Positions 44,759-53,962 of a stretch of 64,000 bases of DNA are shown piece after piece (within the stretch, counting starts at the first letter, position 1; every line of letters begins with the position of its first letter). A model generated the notes under the pieces. The model worked only from the letters and a program-made list of their open reading frames with translations, made no database searches and was not told the DNA's origin. This stretch comes from Pedobacter sp. Leaf216 (lineage in GTDB: Bacteria; Bacteroidota; Bacteroidia; Sphingobacteriales; Sphingobacteriaceae). Position numbers and translations under genes: made by a program. The stretch covers positions 334,952 through 398,951 of the forward strand of contig NZ_LMKM01000007.1 in the NCBI RefSeq assembly GCF_001421515.1, in the 5' to 3' direction.

Positions 44759-46645
44759 TTAATACCCAGGGTTTTGCACCAATTTTGAATTGTAATCCCT
44801 CTCCCTTTGCGGAATCGGATACAATTCATTTTTACCATCTTTAAAATTTGTTCCGGCAATATACGGGTAATTGGCTCTGTAAGCTTTAAGTGCAGCTTCT
44901 GTGGCGCGCAAACTCGAACCTAATATGTTCCAGCGCATCAAATCATATTTTCTTAATCCTTCGAAACAAAGTTCAAGTGCCCTTTCATTTTTAACTGCGG
45001 TAAAAAAATCAGCTTTATTTAATCCCGTGGGGATTTGTGTTTCTGTAATTTCTGCTGTTGCCGTAGCACCTGTGCCACCGCCGCCTGTAATGGTTATTGT
45101 TGGCGCAGAAGTATAGTTTGCACCAAAGTTGGTTACTTTAATGCCTACCACGGCACCTGCGGTAACTGCACCGGTAGTTGGGTTAGTGGTTGCACTGGTA
45201 ATTGCTGTAGCGGTAGCACCTGTACCCCCACCACCTGTAATGGTAACTGTAGGTGTGCTGGTGTAACCACTGCCTTGTACAGCCATTTTAACGTTTATAA
45301 TTTTCTTACCAAAAACGTCGGCAGTAAACGCCCTCTTTCTTACCTGGTTAATGGCATCGTAAGCGGCGGCATTTGGGCCTTCGTTTAATTCGTTTTCGGC
45401 TTCTGCACGCATTAACAACACATCGGCATAACGCAATACCACGTAATTGATATCAGTATTGTTTAAATCTTTTGGTGGCAAAGCCTGATATTCTCTACGC
45501 CATTTACCTGGCGCAAAGTTATTGTCTGCAGCGGCTGCATACTCCAGAAATTGGCCCGCAGCATTGATCTGGTAAGTTGCTATGGAAACATCCCTACGCA
45601 AATCGCCAGAGGTGTACATATTTCTAAATAACGGCGTTGTTTTTACATATGAATTGGTACGGCCGTAAGTGCTGACTGCTGCTGATAAGGGTGCATTCCA
45701 CTGCCCGATAACACTCGAATTTCCTAAACCGCCTGTTATGTTATAAAAGGCAACCTCGAACATGCTTTCGAAAGGGTCGATTTTTAACTGGCACTGGTTA
45801 CGGAAAAACTGCTCATAACTTGGATTTAACGAATATAAATTGGCATCCATTATTTCTTTGGTCTGCTTTTGCGCAATGGCATAATAATCTTTATAATTCG
45901 CAGGTCTTTCCATCTGGCCATTTTGTTGCAGCGCATAGCCACCCGCAAACAAAGCTACGCGGGCAAGCATTCCCTTTACGCCTAATTTACTGATGCGTTC
46001 ATCACTGGTTTTACCATCAGGCAACAACTCAATAGCCTCGGTCATATCTTTAATTACCTGCGTATACACTTCTGCAGTAGTGTTTTTAGCAATGCGCAAT
46101 TCATCATCGGCATGTGTTGGCGTAAGTTTAAGGGGTACCGCACCGAATAACCTGGTTAATTCTGCATAATAAAACCCACGCAGAAACTTTGCTTCGCCCA
46201 AATACCTGTTTAAAGTTTTACGCTGCGATCCATCAATATAGATAGCCATCTGCGGAATTCGCTCAATTACCAGGTTTGCCCTGTTTACACCTTCATAATA
46301 GGTTTGCCAGGTAGATTGCATGTATACGGCTTCAGCTGTAATTACATAATGTGCAATGCCTCTGAAATCGGTTGTTAATACATCCCTAATCTGTGCAATA
46401 TCGTTATCATTTTCATACAAAATTGAAGCATAAAAACCCAGGGTATTGCCATTGCTCATGCTTTCGTAAGCACCAAGTGTTGCCAGGTTGGCTTCATCAG
46501 TAGTGTTAAAAAACTGAGCTGCATTGAAAACAGATTTAGGCTCTTCGGTAAGTGTTTTTTTGCAAGCGGTTAAATTACTGAGCACAATTGCTACAGCTAA
46601 ACATTTAAATAAGCCTGCGATATGGTATTTTAATTTCGTTTTCAT
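44759..46645 (-). CDS. SusD-like surface glycan-binding lipoprotein with inserted repeat domain
   Basis: The 628-residue protein has a lipobox L-T-A-C-K-K (Cys28) and SusD helices (A-K-F-L-R-G-F-Y-Y-A-E-L at about residues 152-163, Y-A-D-V-L-L-M-R-A-E-A-E-N-E near 406-419, F-E-G-L-R-K-Y-D-L-M-R-W near 561-572). It works as the lid of SusC. Between Q-V-R-K-R-A-F (near 440) and the expected L-N-K-A-D-F-F lies an extra ~90 residues containing two copies of Y-T-S-x-P-T-x-T-I-T-G-G-G-G-T-G-A-T-A-T-A (about 461-481 and 511-531). It follows susC by 14 bp. Confidence 0.93.
   Translation of the reverse strand: MKTKLKYHIAGLFKCLAVAIVLSNLTACKKTLTEEPKSVFNAAQFFNTTDEANLATLGAYESMSNGNTLGFYASILYENDNDIAQIRDVLTTDFRGIAHYVITAEAVYMQSTWQTYYEGVNRANLVIERIPQMAIYIDGSQRKTLNRYLGEAKFLRGFYYAELTRLFGAVPLKLTPTHADDELRIAKNTTAEVYTQVIKDMTEAIELLPDGKTSDERISKLGVKGMLARVALFAGGYALQQNGQMERPANYKDYYAIAQKQTKEIMDANLYSLNPSYEQFFRNQCQLKIDPFESMFEVAFYNITGGLGNSSVIGQWNAPLSAAVSTYGRTNSYVKTTPLFRNMYTSGDLRRDVSIATYQINAAGQFLEYAAAADNNFAPGKWRREYQALPPKDLNNTDINYVVLRYADVLLMRAEAENELNEGPNAAAYDAINQVRKRAFTADVFGKKIINVKMAVQGSGYTSTPTVTITGGGGTGATATAITSATTNPTTGAVTAGAVVGIKVTNFGANYTSAPTITITGGGGTGATATAEITETQIPTGLNKADFFTAVKNERALELCFEGLRKYDLMRWNILGSSLRATEAALKAYRANYPYIAGTNFKDGKNELYPIPQRERDYNSKLVQNPGY
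45032..45307 (-). repeat. Coding tandem repeat inserted in SusD (Y-T-S-x-P-T / G-G-G-G-T-G-A-T-A-T-A)
   Basis: Two copies of a ~29-residue module are separated by a T/A/G-rich spacer. The copies differ at synonymous positions, so the duplication is not very recent. SusD relatives normally pass directly from the K-R helix to the next helix without this segment. Confidence 0.75.
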
Positions 46646-46659
46646 AATCGGGTATTCTT

Positions 46660-49600
46660 TTATAATGAAACATTTAAACCAGCCACAAAGTACCTGCTGC
46701 GCGGATAGCCACCAAAATCTACACCTGGTGTTAAGCCACCATTTTTGTTTGTGCTCACCTCCGGATCGTAGCCTGAATAGGTATCGAATACTTGCAGGTT
46801 ATAACCGGTTAGGTAAATCCGTACGTTGCTCAGCTTCAGTTTCGATATCCATGTTTTTGGCAAAGTGTAGCCCAGACTTACATTATTGATTCTTATAAAA
46901 GATGCATCTTCAATCATCTGGTCGATAAGGCGGGGCGTTGTGCCGTAACCATCATACCTTGGAATTGTTCTTCCTTTGTTTGCTTCGGCGAGTACAAGCG
47001 GAGTAGTGAGCGCGTTGCCGTTGGCATCAATTGTTGTCCAGCGATCTTTAAAATAAGCAAGGGTATTTACATTGGCACTTACGTTGGTGCTCATGTGCAA
47101 CCTGTTGGCATTGTATACATCTCCGCCTGTAGCCCAGTTGATAAAAATACTGAGGTCGAAACCTTTGTAAGAGAACGTGTTGTTAAAACCGCCGATAAAA
47201 TCAGGAATTCCATTTCCAAGTACGGTTCTATCAAGTGGGTTAATTATACCATCTCCGTTTAAATCAACAAGCTTTAAAAAGCCTGGCTGAGCAGCATAAT
47301 TTACATCAGCAGGAATGCCTGGTTTAAGGGAATAAATATTGGTGGTAGGATTGTAATTAAAATCATTTACCTGGTAAACGCCGTTAGATCTGTAACCATA
47401 CATTTGGCCCAATGCACCTCCTACCTGTACCAGGTAATCATTTTGGGCTGTCCAGCTGTTGCTTAACCTAAAATCTTCTCCATTGCTTAAGGCCAAAACC
47501 TTGTTTTTATTTACCGACATGGAAAGGGTACTGTTCCATAAAAAATTAGTGGTTCTTACATTTACAGTGTTTAATGTAAGTTCTAAACCTTTGTTGGATG
47601 TAGCTCCTATGTTTAAAAACTGACTGGCAAAACCACTGGTGTAAGGTATTTGAGTATTTAACAATAAATCTTTGGTACGGTTATCATAGGCTTCAATGGT
47701 AAGGGCAATTCTTTGTTTAAAGAAACCCAGATCTAAACCAATGTTAAAAGATTTGGTTGTTTCCCACTTTAAATCTTCGTTTTCGATATTGTTTGGATAA
47801 ACGGTAATGTTGTTGAGGTTATTTAAGGGATAGTTACCTGTAGCAAGCTGACTAAGCATTAAATAATTGGGGATGCGGTTATTCCCCGATGTACCATAAC
47901 TAAGGCGAACCTTTGCATCCGAAAGAAATTTAATATCCTTTAAAAAAGGTTCATTAATGGCTCTCCAGGCAAATGCCGCAGAAGGAAAATATCCCCACTT
48001 GTTGTTATCACCAAATTTTGAAGAACCATCTGCCCTTACGGTAGCATTAAAAAGGTATTTATCTTTGTAGGCATAACTTACACGCGAAAAGAAAGAAAGC
48101 ATGCTTTCTGCTTCAGATATAGAAGTTGGAATACCGGGCGTTGTGCCCAAAGAAATATTATCCAAGCCCAAATTTACAACCGGAAACCGGCTGTTGCTGG
48201 CACTAAATGCTTCTCTGCTTGTATACAATTGCTCCTGACCAACCAATACGGAAACCTTATGGTTTTTATTAAACGTATTGTCATAAGTAACTGTGTTGCT
48301 ATAGTTCCAACCGTTAATATCGGTTTGCGTTAATGAACCAAAGGCTCCCCCGCTTCTTTTGGCAAGTACCGAACGTGCATCGCTGAACAATTTATCTTTA
48401 GTTCCTGAAATACGGCCTGATACTAAGCCACGGTACGTAAAATGATCAGCAAAGTTGTAATCAATAGTTGTATTGAGGTTTAAAGTACGGTTAAAAGATT
48501 CCTTTTGTGTTGATTCTGCACTTGTTTTCGGGTTTTGCAGCGGAACGGCACTAACATCAACCGTGGGGTCGTTATCAAGCGTTGCGAAATCTTCATCGCT
48601 TAAACCAATGCCACCTGTAGGCCTGTACTGAAAAAAGCTGATCAGGGTATTAAAACGGTCGCTACCATCGCGTGTACCAAAACCAGTTGTTTTTTGGTCG
48701 CTGTAATTCACAATGGCACTTAGTTTTATTTTTTTATTGATATTGTGTAAAAGACTCAATTTGGCAACATTTTTTGTAGAACCACCTGGTTGTACAATGC
48801 CCTGATCGTTGTTATTGGAATAAAATAAATTAAACCGGGTTTCGCCCTGTCCGCCGGCAATACTAATTTTATGGTATTGTGTATTTACCCAATCGCCAAA
48901 TATAATTTTCTGCCAGTTATTACCTGCTCGGTTATCGTAATTTGAATGGTAATTAGAAAATTTACCAAATGTGTTTTCTACCCCGGTTAAAAGTGCTGGG
49001 TTATTGAGAAACCGCTCGTACACGAGGATGTTAAAATCGTATGGATTAAGTACAGGGATAAATTTATTGGCCTTTTTTGCACCATAATACATATCGTACC
49101 CAATGGTTAACTTGCCTGGCTTTAATTGTTTGGTGGTAACTAAAATTACGCCATTTGCCCCTCTTGCTCCATAAATTGCGGTTGCAGAGGCATCTTTTAA
49201 AACATCGATGCTTTCTACATCACCAGGATCTAAAAAGTTTATTCCATCAGTTTGCGGCACCCCATCTATCACATAAAGCGGTTCGTTACTTTGCGTAATA
49301 GAGCCCCCGCCACGTAAGGTAATTGATGGACTCCCACCGGGCGAGCCATCATCAGCAGCAACCTGTAAACCGGCAACACGGCCAACCAGTGCCGAAGCTA
49401 CGTTTTGCACAGGGCTTTTTGCAAGTTCTGCCCCCTTAACAGATGAAATGGCACCGGTAAGGTCTGACCTTTTTTGTGTACCATAACCCACCACTACAAC
49501 TTCGTTAAGGTTATTCTCATCATCAACGAGTTTGATATCAATGGTGGTACGGTTTTTCACCAATTGTTCTACAGATTTAGAACCGAGGTAGGAAAACACG

Positions 49601-49806
49601 AGTGTTGCGTTCGATTTTACTTTAATCTGGTAGCTACCGTTGTTTGCTGATACTACTTTATTGGCTGTTCCTTTTTCAGTAATGGTTGTACCTGGCATGG
49701 GCTGGTTTCCACCATCGCGTACTACACCGTTTACTGTGATCACTTCTTGTGCATAAAGCATTTTGACAGTGAGAAACAATAAAAATATGAGTATGGTTCG
49801 TTTCAT
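46660..49806 (-). CDS. SusC-like TonB-dependent outer-membrane transporter
   Basis: The 1048-residue protein has a signal peptide (M-L-Y-A-Q), an N-terminal carboxypeptidase-D-like regulatory domain (V-N-G-V-V-R-D-G-G-N-Q-P-M-P-G-T-T-I), a TonB box region L-N-E-V-V-V-V-G-Y-G-T-Q-K-R-S-D-L-T-G, a plug, and a 22-strand barrel ending R-Y-F-V-A-G-L-N-V-S-L. It imports glycan oligosaccharides together with SusD. It is the third gene of the operon, 30 bp after the second ferritin-like gene. Confidence 0.95.
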   Translation of the reverse strand: MKRTILIFLLFLTVKMLYAQEVITVNGVVRDGGNQPMPGTTITEKGTANKVVSANNGSYQIKVKSNATLVFSYLGSKSVEQLVKNRTTIDIKLVDDENNLNEVVVVGYGTQKRSDLTGAISSVKGAELAKSPVQNVASALVGRVAGLQVAADDGSPGGSPSITLRGGGSITQSNEPLYVIDGVPQTDGINFLDPGDVESIDVLKDASATAIYGARGANGVILVTTKQLKPGKLTIGYDMYYGAKKANKFIPVLNPYDFNILVYERFLNNPALLTGVENTFGKFSNYHSNYDNRAGNNWQKIIFGDWVNTQYHKISIAGGQGETRFNLFYSNNNDQGIVQPGGSTKNVAKLSLLHNINKKIKLSAIVNYSDQKTTGFGTRDGSDRFNTLISFFQYRPTGGIGLSDEDFATLDNDPTVDVSAVPLQNPKTSAESTQKESFNRTLNLNTTIDYNFADHFTYRGLVSGRISGTKDKLFSDARSVLAKRSGGAFGSLTQTDINGWNYSNTVTYDNTFNKNHKVSVLVGQEQLYTSREAFSASNSRFPVVNLGLDNISLGTTPGIPTSISEAESMLSFFSRVSYAYKDKYLFNATVRADGSSKFGDNNKWGYFPSAAFAWRAINEPFLKDIKFLSDAKVRLSYGTSGNNRIPNYLMLSQLATGNYPLNNLNNITVYPNNIENEDLKWETTKSFNIGLDLGFFKQRIALTIEAYDNRTKDLLLNTQIPYTSGFASQFLNIGATSNKGLELTLNTVNVRTTNFLWNSTLSMSVNKNKVLALSNGEDFRLSNSWTAQNDYLVQVGGALGQMYGYRSNGVYQVNDFNYNPTTNIYSLKPGIPADVNYAAQPGFLKLVDLNGDGIINPLDRTVLGNGIPDFIGGFNNTFSYKGFDLSIFINWATGGDVYNANRLHMSTNVSANVNTLAYFKDRWTTIDANGNALTTPLVLAEANKGRTIPRYDGYGTTPRLIDQMIEDASFIRINNVSLGYTLPKTWISKLKLSNVRIYLTGYNLQVFDTYSGYDPEVSTNKNGGLTPGVDFGGYPRSRYFVAGLNVSL

Positions 49807-49836
49807 AATTCTTTATTTAAAGGGTTGCTACCTATA

Positions 49837-50757
49837 TTATTTTAATTGAAATGCTGTTTTGATAAATATGTTGGCAGCTGTTTTTACGGTTGCAGTTAAA
49901 AGATATTCGTCAAAAGCCTCTGATGCGGCACCTGCTGTTAAACTGGTATTTCCGCTAATGCCTATAAGTTCAATCCCTGCTTGTATGGTTTTGGTTTCCC
50001 TGTTTACCAACCCGGTATCAATATCATATATTGGGTTTAGTGCGGCTATCATCGAGTCGTTGCCTGTTATTGGCAGTATATCTGTTCCATCGGCATCGTT
50101 TCTTCTAATACTTACCCATGGGCGCAGGTATTTAAGTGTAGCAATCTGCAATTTATTCACCATTATGCGCAGTTGTGCGGCATGACGGGCCTCTACCGTT
50201 TGTATCCTGGCTGCAGTAGCCAAATGAGCAGTGCCCATCAAGGTAATTAATTGGCCTTTGTAAGCACGTTCGCCCAAATCTTCCATTGCAACAGCTGTGC
50301 GTAAAAATGTGCTATAATTTGTAGTTACGTTTACATTGATCTTCGTATAATCAAAATTGGCATAAGGCATTAGCGCTCTTGGCGTGCCACCCAAATCGGT
50401 AACCGCTTTAGTTAAAACATTAATGTGTGCCTGTTCCTGATCGCGCAGGGTGGTTATGATCGGTTTATCGGTTGCGGGAATTAAAGTTGGCGTAGTAGTG
50501 AGTGCATTGTTGTAAAACTGAAATTGCATGTAGGCCAGCGCTAAAACCAGGTTGAGCGAATCAACCGTAGCAGTATTTGGGGTAGTTTGGCTATATGCTT
50601 TCTGAAAGGCGGTACCCATTGTTAAAGGCAGTACTGCTAAGGATACTTTTTTTCCGATATTGAAAAAGTGCTGCAATGCATTACGCCTTGGGCTCAATCT
50701 TTCATAAAGCTCACCTTCTACTTTTTCTATCTCGTTAAGGATATTTAAAACATTCAT
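49837..50757 (-). CDS. Ferritin-like domain protein (Ferritin_2 type), exported
   Basis: The 306-residue protein begins with an unusual ~22-residue pre-sequence (M-N-V-L-N-I-L-N-E-I-E-K-V-E). A Tat-like signal R-R-N-A-L-Q-H-F-F-N-I-G-K-K-V-S-L-A-V-L-P follows, with probable cleavage after A-Y-S-Q. The helical core shows candidate di-metal ligands: Q-F-Q-F-Y-N-N, D-Q-E-Q-A-H-I near residue 151, E-D-L-G-E-R-A-Y near 194, and T-V-E-A-R-H-A-A near 214-221. It is homologous to the neighbouring gene at 50770-51489. Known members of this family are extracytoplasmic and uncharacterised. Confidence 0.78.
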   Translation of the reverse strand: MNVLNILNEIEKVEGELYERLSPRRNALQHFFNIGKKVSLAVLPLTMGTAFQKAYSQTTPNTATVDSLNLVLALAYMQFQFYNNALTTTPTLIPATDKPIITTLRDQEQAHINVLTKAVTDLGGTPRALMPYANFDYTKINVNVTTNYSTFLRTAVAMEDLGERAYKGQLITLMGTAHLATAARIQTVEARHAAQLRIMVNKLQIATLKYLRPWVSIRRNDADGTDILPITGNDSMIAALNPIYDIDTGLVNRETKTIQAGIELIGISGNTSLTAGAASEAFDEYLLTATVKTAANIFIKTAFQLK

Positions 50758-50769
50758 GTTGATTGTGAT

Positions 50770-51489
50770 TTAAAGATTGATGATGGTCAATTTTGTTTTA
50801 ATGTATTTTAATGCCTGCTCTAAAACTTTGCCTGGTGCTAAACTCACATCAAGGGCACTGCCTGCATCTGCACCAAGCGGGGCCAGTTCATTTAAATCAG
50901 CAAAACTCAATGCATCAATCTGGCTGCGTACATAAGCCGCATGGCGTGCTTCTACGGTAGCAATCTGACTTAAAATAAAGAGGTTATAATCATTTTTACA
51001 TCTGCTAATGGCATCATTATAGGCTGCAACGCCTAAATCTTCGAAAGTTTTTGCTGTGTTGAGTACAGCTGTAGCATCGGCAAAATTAATACTCGAAAAA
51101 TCTACAGTTAAATTTCCTATTGCAGTTGTGCCCAAAATTCTTTTGAAGAACTCACGATGTGCAATTTCGTGCAGTTTAATATCATTAAAGAATAAGATCT
51201 GTGTGGCAGTAAAGGAAGTTGGCAAACTTTCGGCGGCTTTAACATAAAATGCAGCTTCTAACTGTTCGAGTGCATAAATGTAATTTAGCAAACCTGCATC
51301 ATCCTTAAAATCGATTGTATTATCGGTATTTACATAAGCTGCTTCAAATTCGGCAGGCTTATCTTTTTTACAGCCAATTAATCCAACTGCAATTGCAGAT
51401 GCCCCTGTAAACTGTAAAAACTGCCTTCGCCGCATGCTTGCCGAAAAAGAATCTTTTTCAGCATTCGCTTCAGAATTACTTTTAGTCAT
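50770..51489 (-). CDS. Ferritin-like domain lipoprotein with Tat signal
   Basis: The 239-residue product has the N-terminal signal R-R-R-Q-F-L-Q-F-T-G-A-S-A-I-A-V-G-L-I-G-C-K-K, a twin-arginine motif combined with a lipobox (Cys40), so it is probably folded in the cytoplasm, exported by Tat and lipidated. Helix ligands are visible at Q-L-E-A-A-F-Y (near residue 75), D-I-K-L-H-E-I-A-H-R-E-F-F near 105-117, E-D-L-G-V-A-A-Y near 149, and T-V-E-A-R-H-A-A-Y near 174-182. First gene of the SusC/SusD operon, 12 bp before its paralogue. Its role in glycan use is unknown. Confidence 0.8.
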   Translation of the reverse strand: MTKSNSEANAEKDSFSASMRRRQFLQFTGASAIAVGLIGCKKDKPAEFEAAYVNTDNTIDFKDDAGLLNYIYALEQLEAAFYVKAAESLPTSFTATQILFFNDIKLHEIAHREFFKRILGTTAIGNLTVDFSSINFADATAVLNTAKTFEDLGVAAYNDAISRCKNDYNLFILSQIATVEARHAAYVRSQIDALSFADLNELAPLGADAGSALDVSLAPGKVLEQALKYIKTKLTIINL

Positions 51490-51957
51490 TTTGTTAGTTG
51501 ATTTATTATTTCGGTTATCTGCAAAATATCGAAGCCGGGTTTGGTTATTACCCTTAATCGATCGGTATTATTTGGTTATATCTGCAAAAGCTTTTCAGGT
51601 TTTGCCTAATGTGTGATGATTGTATAAGTATGGAGAGGAAAACTATCTCTACCATGTTTGTTCCACATCATTTAACGGAAACGAATTTAGCGTAAGCCAA
51701 ATAAAAAGAGTTTTAAATTTGTTTAAAATACTATCAAATTTGAGTAAAACATCGATTTTATAGTTAATCGGCCATATTTTGACTAACAAAAAGAATTTTT
51801 ATCACTTTATGATTAGTCCAAAAATATAGCATGATAAATAATACAATTTTAATATTAATGATATTTGGTAGGATAATTTATGGGTGATTAACAGCCTCAA
51901 ACTGATATATCATTATTACTTACCTGGAAATAATACAGTTTTCAAATTTAAGATACA
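51490..51957. promoter_or_regulatory. Probable promoter/operator region of the SusC operon
   Basis: No gene is supported. On the minus strand TATTTTTG (51819-51826) matches TAnnTTTG, with a TTG (51844-51846) 17 bp upstream. ATATTTTGACTAA (51774-51786) and TTAGTCCAAAAATAT (51813-51827) form an imperfect inverted repeat overlapping the -7 box. The leader to the first ATG would be about 320 bases. Confidence 0.4.
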
Positions 51958-51996
51958 GCAAAAAAAAAGGTTGCTCATTTAAAATGAACAACCTTT
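51958..51996 (-). terminator. Terminator of the ROK kinase gene
   Basis: AAAGGTTG (51966-51973) pairs with CAACCTTT (51989-51996), with inner pairing of TCATTT and AAATGA. The minus strand then runs into T residues. Confidence 0.82.
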
Positions 51997-52045
51997 TGAT
52001 TATGTAAACGGTCTCTTGCTTTATAATAATTGTTTAACCAAAAAA

Positions 52046-53011
52046 TTATTTTGCGACATAGTCAAATGCCTTAAATTTTTGAAAAACATTAGCAGCGCAG
52101 CCCAACAAACCTGCTTTGTTACCCAGGTTAGCTGCAACCACCAAACCACTGGCCAATGATATGGGTACAGCCAGGGTTTTAATCCTTCTTTCTATTTCCC
52201 TTACATAAAAAGCACCCGATTCGCTTATACCGCCACCAATTACAATTTTTTGCGGACTAAAAATATTCACAAAACTGATAATTCCTGTTGCAAGGTAATC
52301 GAAATGCGATTCCATTGCTTCTACAGCATGTTCTTCCCTGGCGTGATATTTTTCTACCATGTATTTACCATCAATTTCTTCTGGTGGGTTGGGGTGAATG
52401 GATTTATAATGGTTAAGTAAGGCCGTAACCGAGGCATAAGCTTCTAAACAGCCGCGGCCACCACAGGCACAAGCTACACCTTTATGCTCTACCACAATAT
52501 GGCCAAGCTCGGTCCCTCTGTTTCTAAATCCGCCATAAAGTTTATTATCAATCATTACGGCACCGCCAATTCCTGTACCCACGGTAAGAAAAACAACATC
52601 GCTACAATTTTTCGCGGCACCATAGGTCATTTCGCCAAGTCCCATTAAATTGGCATCGTTATCCATTACAATATTATACCGTGTTACTTCCTGCAAAATT
52701 TCGCCTAAAGCCAATTGTTTAAAGCCAGGTAGATTATCTGCTCCGGCAATAATTTTATTGTTGTAGATAATTCCGGGGAAACCGATGCCTACACCTAGAA
52801 TAGGGTTTTTAAACTTTTTAGCACAGGTATTAATTGCTTCTACAATAAGGGCAATGATTGCGCCCTGTGTTTTCGCATTTTTTAGCGATACAATAATGGA
52901 ATATAAAATTTCGCCATTTTGGTTTACCACTCCACATTTTAGTGAAGAGCCACCAACATCAATTCCGATTGCATATGATTGTTCCACGTTGAAATTATTT
53001 AAATTAACCAT
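52046..53011 (-). CDS. ROK-family sugar kinase
   Basis: The 321-residue cytoplasmic kinase has ATP-binding I-G-I-D-V-G-G-S-S-L-K-C-G at about residues 16-28, the catalytic region D-N-D-A-N near 117, the phosphate loop V-G-T-G-I-G-G-A, and the ROK zinc motif A-C-A-C-G-G-R-G-C-L-E-A-Y. It phosphorylates a hexose, probably glucose, glucosamine or N-acetylglucosamine. Next to a heparan-sulfate locus, an amino-sugar product is plausible. It is transcribed alone, with its own terminator; specificity is not visible. Confidence 0.9.
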   Translation of the reverse strand: MVNLNNFNVEQSYAIGIDVGGSSLKCGVVNQNGEILYSIIVSLKNAKTQGAIIALIVEAINTCAKKFKNPILGVGIGFPGIIYNNKIIAGADNLPGFKQLALGEILQEVTRYNIVMDNDANLMGLGEMTYGAAKNCSDVVFLTVGTGIGGAVMIDNKLYGGFRNRGTELGHIVVEHKGVACACGGRGCLEAYASVTALLNHYKSIHPNPPEEIDGKYMVEKYHAREEHAVEAMESHFDYLATGIISFVNIFSPQKIVIGGGISESGAFYVREIERRIKTLAVPISLASGLVVAANLGNKAGLLGCAANVFQKFKAFDYVAK

Positions 53012-53200
53012 ATACCGAACCTAGTTTAAATGTTTTTTGCATTGCTTTAAAAGGATGTGTTTGTTTTGTATGAATTTAGCATCTAAATATAAGCTAAAAA
53101 TAGTACCTCTGATGTGTTTGAGCCTTAGATTTCAGCCTAAAACCTTTAAATATTGATTAATAATTAAAATCAAAGCGGAATAATGACATCTTATTAGTTT

Positions 53201-53828
53201 TTCACCACAGATTTACAGTTTAGTTTGCCATGGAGACACGGAAAGCACGGAGAATTACATCGTCCTCGTTTGTAACGAGGATGTACGAGTAAAGCGATTT
53301 TATCGCTCTTAAAGGAATTATTTTCGCATTGCAAATGCGTACCTAAAAAATCCTAAGTTTCAGATATAAGTTTATCATCCTGAGGGATAATTTATTATAT
53401 AAAATCAATATGAGTAACATGATTTTAAAGGATATCCTATGGCTATCGTCATTGCGAGAAGGCTTTTTCAGCCGACGAAGCAATCTTTTTGGCAAGGCTC
53501 ACTAGCATGAAAGATTGCTTCGTACCTAGCAATGACGACCGCTTTATTGAAGCCTTTTAATTGTAGCTGAGTCGAAGGACCTTCACCACAGATTTACAGC
53601 TAAGTTTGCCACGGAAACTCGGAAAGCACGGAGAACTACATCGTCCTCGTTTGTAACGAGGATGTACGAGTAAAGCGATTTTATCGCTCTTAAAGGAATT
53701 ATTTTCGCATTGCAAATGCGTACCTAAAAAATCCGGATATATGTTTGTCATCCTGAGGGATAATTTATTGTATAAAGCCAATATGAATAACATGATCTTA
53801 AGGGATATTCTATGGCTATCGTCATTGC
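53201..53828. repeat. 381-bp tandem duplication built from dispersed repeats
   Basis: Copy A (53201-53581) and copy B (from 53582) share, in order: CACCACAGATTTACAG, GCACGGAGAA, a CGTCCTCGTT-TGTA-ACGAGGATG hairpin, AAAGCGATTTTATCGCTCTT, CGCATTGCAAATGCG, CATCCTGAGGGATAATTTAT and GGCTATCGTCATTGC. Copy A continues into a palindromic GTCATTGCGA...GCAATGACG element (53447-53537). No gene is supported between the ROK and GH88 genes. Confidence 0.85.
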
Positions 53829-53873
53829 TGTAAGGGTTTAGTAATTCGGTAACAGAATTACTAAACCCTTACA
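53829..53873. mobile_element. 45-bp palindromic insertion with 5-bp target duplication
   Basis: TGTAAGGGTTTAGTAATTC (53829-53847), a 7-base loop, and the exact complement GAATTACTAAACCCTTACA (53855-53873). It is flanked by ATTGC on both sides (53824-53828 and 53874-53878). Copy A of the same repeat has one uninterrupted ATTGC at this point, so the palindrome is an insertion. Confidence 0.8.
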
Positions 53874-53962
53874 ATTGCGAGAAAGCTTTTTTCAGCCGAC
53901 GAAGCAATCTTCATGGCAAAGCAGTCAAACATGTAATAAACTTTCTCATTGGAGATAAGTTT

